Positions 6,553 through 7,146 of a DNA stretch of 7,146 nt are shown one piece after another; the first letter of the stretch is position 1, and the number at the start of each line of letters is the position of its first letter. The position numbers and the translations under genes were made by a program. This DNA comes from Gammaproteobacteria bacterium. GTDB taxonomy: Bacteria > Pseudomonadota > Gammaproteobacteria > Pseudomonadales > Pseudohongiellaceae. The DNA is taken from the NCBI GenBank assembly GCA_016762975.1, contig JAESUV010000208.1, positions 14,808 through 21,953 of the forward strand, read 5' to 3'. The notes beneath the pieces are model-generated. The model ran no database searches, was not told the origin of the DNA, and worked only from the letters and a program-made list of their open reading frames with translations.

Positions 6553-7146
6553 CTAAATCGGTCCATTCTGCAATGGATCATTCTGTCTGCTCCTTGCCCT
6601 CTGAAACGAGGCATTAATGGAATCTTGTAAAGGCGTTACCAGAAAGCGATTGCCAATCATCACTTCGGTACGCAGGCTAACTTGATTCAAATAATCGATG
6701 GCTACATTCAATTCCTGCAAAGCCAGCGCAATGTCTTCCGGGCTATACTGCTCAACCGGCTCGCTAGCGACCAACTGACCTGGCTCTTCAATCGGCGTCA
6801 CTACACTGAAGCTAACAGCGACGGCTACAACAGCAATCAATGCAGCAGAGACTCCGTATCGAAAATAGAGCGGCACAGTATTTAACAACACAGCGATCTG
6901 AGTAAGCAGCGAACCTTTACTCACATCTTCTTGCCCCTGCCGCCCGGATTTCATCGAACTATGGACAGGTTCTAACACAAGATCTTCACATTCGATCTGT
7001 GGCATCTCCATTACTGCATCTTGCACAGTTTGCGCGTAGCGGAATTCACTGGCGCAAGCAGAACAATCCTGCACATGGGACATGAATACACCCTGTTGTG
7101 CTTCGCTTAAATCACTATCGAGATAGCCGTCTATCTGCAGTTGAAT
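6553..7146 (-). CDS. Zinc-motif anti-sigma factor, single-pass membrane protein, 5' end beyond window
   Basis: The frame stays open to the right edge, 21 codons past ATG 7083. Those codons read IQLQIDGYLDSDLSEAQQG, the usual start of an anti-sigma zinc-binding domain (L-x-x-Y-L-D-x-x-L), so ATG 7083 is internal and the true start lies outside. The domain continues with HVQDCSAC, the H-x3-C-x2-C zinc motif of ZAS anti-sigma factors. A variable linker precedes a membrane helix at about 76-96 (numbered from Met 7083), then a periplasmic tail with a long predicted helix (SPEDIALALQELNVAIDYLN) and a basic, Asn/Gln-rich end. The protein would hold an ECF sigma factor at the inner membrane through its cytoplasmic N terminus. 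The sigma gene is expected immediately upstream, off the window. Two DUF4252 genes follow on the same strand. Fold call is strong; the cognate sigma and signal are unknown. Confidence 0.85.
   Translation of the reverse strand: MQLQIDGYLDSDLSEAQQGVFMSHVQDCSACASEFRYAQTVQDAVMEMPQIECEDLVLEPVHSSMKSGRQGQEDVSKGSLLTQIAVLLNTVPLYFRYGVSAALIAVVAVAVSFSVVTPIEEPGQLVASEPVEQYSPEDIALALQELNVAIDYLNQVSLRTEVMIGNRFLVTPLQDSINASFQRARSRQNDPLQNGPI

Noticed and set aside
6373..6630. An 85-codon plus-strand frame across the anti-sigma/DUF4252 gap
   Set aside because: It is antisense to two supported genes, and its product has no recognisable features or ribosome site.

Overview
The window looks like a chromosomal piece of a Gram-negative, probably marine or aquatic, gammaproteobacterium. 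Grounds: base composition near 50% GC by eye, a lipoprotein signal suited to an outer membrane, an anti-sigma factor paired with DUF4252-type exported proteins, a YdeP-like molybdopterin oxidoreductase, and an OlsF-like acyltransferase. The species cannot be named from the sequence alone. I see no rRNA, tRNA, CRISPR array, insertion sequence or prophage genes.

Layout. (1) Positions 1-2380, minus strand: a membrane-anchored ATP-grasp ligase (TTG start) overlaps by 8 bp a two-domain acyltransferase (PlsC-like plus GNAT/OlsB-like) whose 3' end lies off the left edge. Together they look like a lipid or aminolipid biosynthesis pair. (2) Positions 2381-2659: a divergent control region with a good minus-strand sigma70-like promoter and a plus-strand extended -10. 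(3) Positions 2660-5302, plus strand: a small two-helix membrane protein of unknown function, then an FdhF/YdeP-family molybdopterin oxidoreductase. Its real start is probably a rare ATC codon at 3086 with a well-placed Shine-Dalgarno, 26 codons upstream of the first conventional start. (4) Positions 5315-7146, minus strand, convergent with the oxidoreductase after a 12-bp gap: an anti-sigma factor with a zinc-binding motif (5' end off the right edge), then two exported DUF4252-type proteins, one a Sec-exported soluble protein and one a lipoprotein.

How they fit. There are three independent transcription units. The ligase and acyltransferase are translationally coupled and probably act in sequence at the inner membrane. 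The small membrane protein probably serves the oxidoreductase, for example as a tether or accessory. The right-hand unit looks like the distal part of an ECF-sigma operon (sigma gene expected just beyond 7146), in which exported DUF4252 proteins are co-produced with an inner-membrane anti-sigma factor. No unit is a wholly new system. The two least explained are the ligase/acyltransferase cassette and the anti-sigma/DUF4252 pair.
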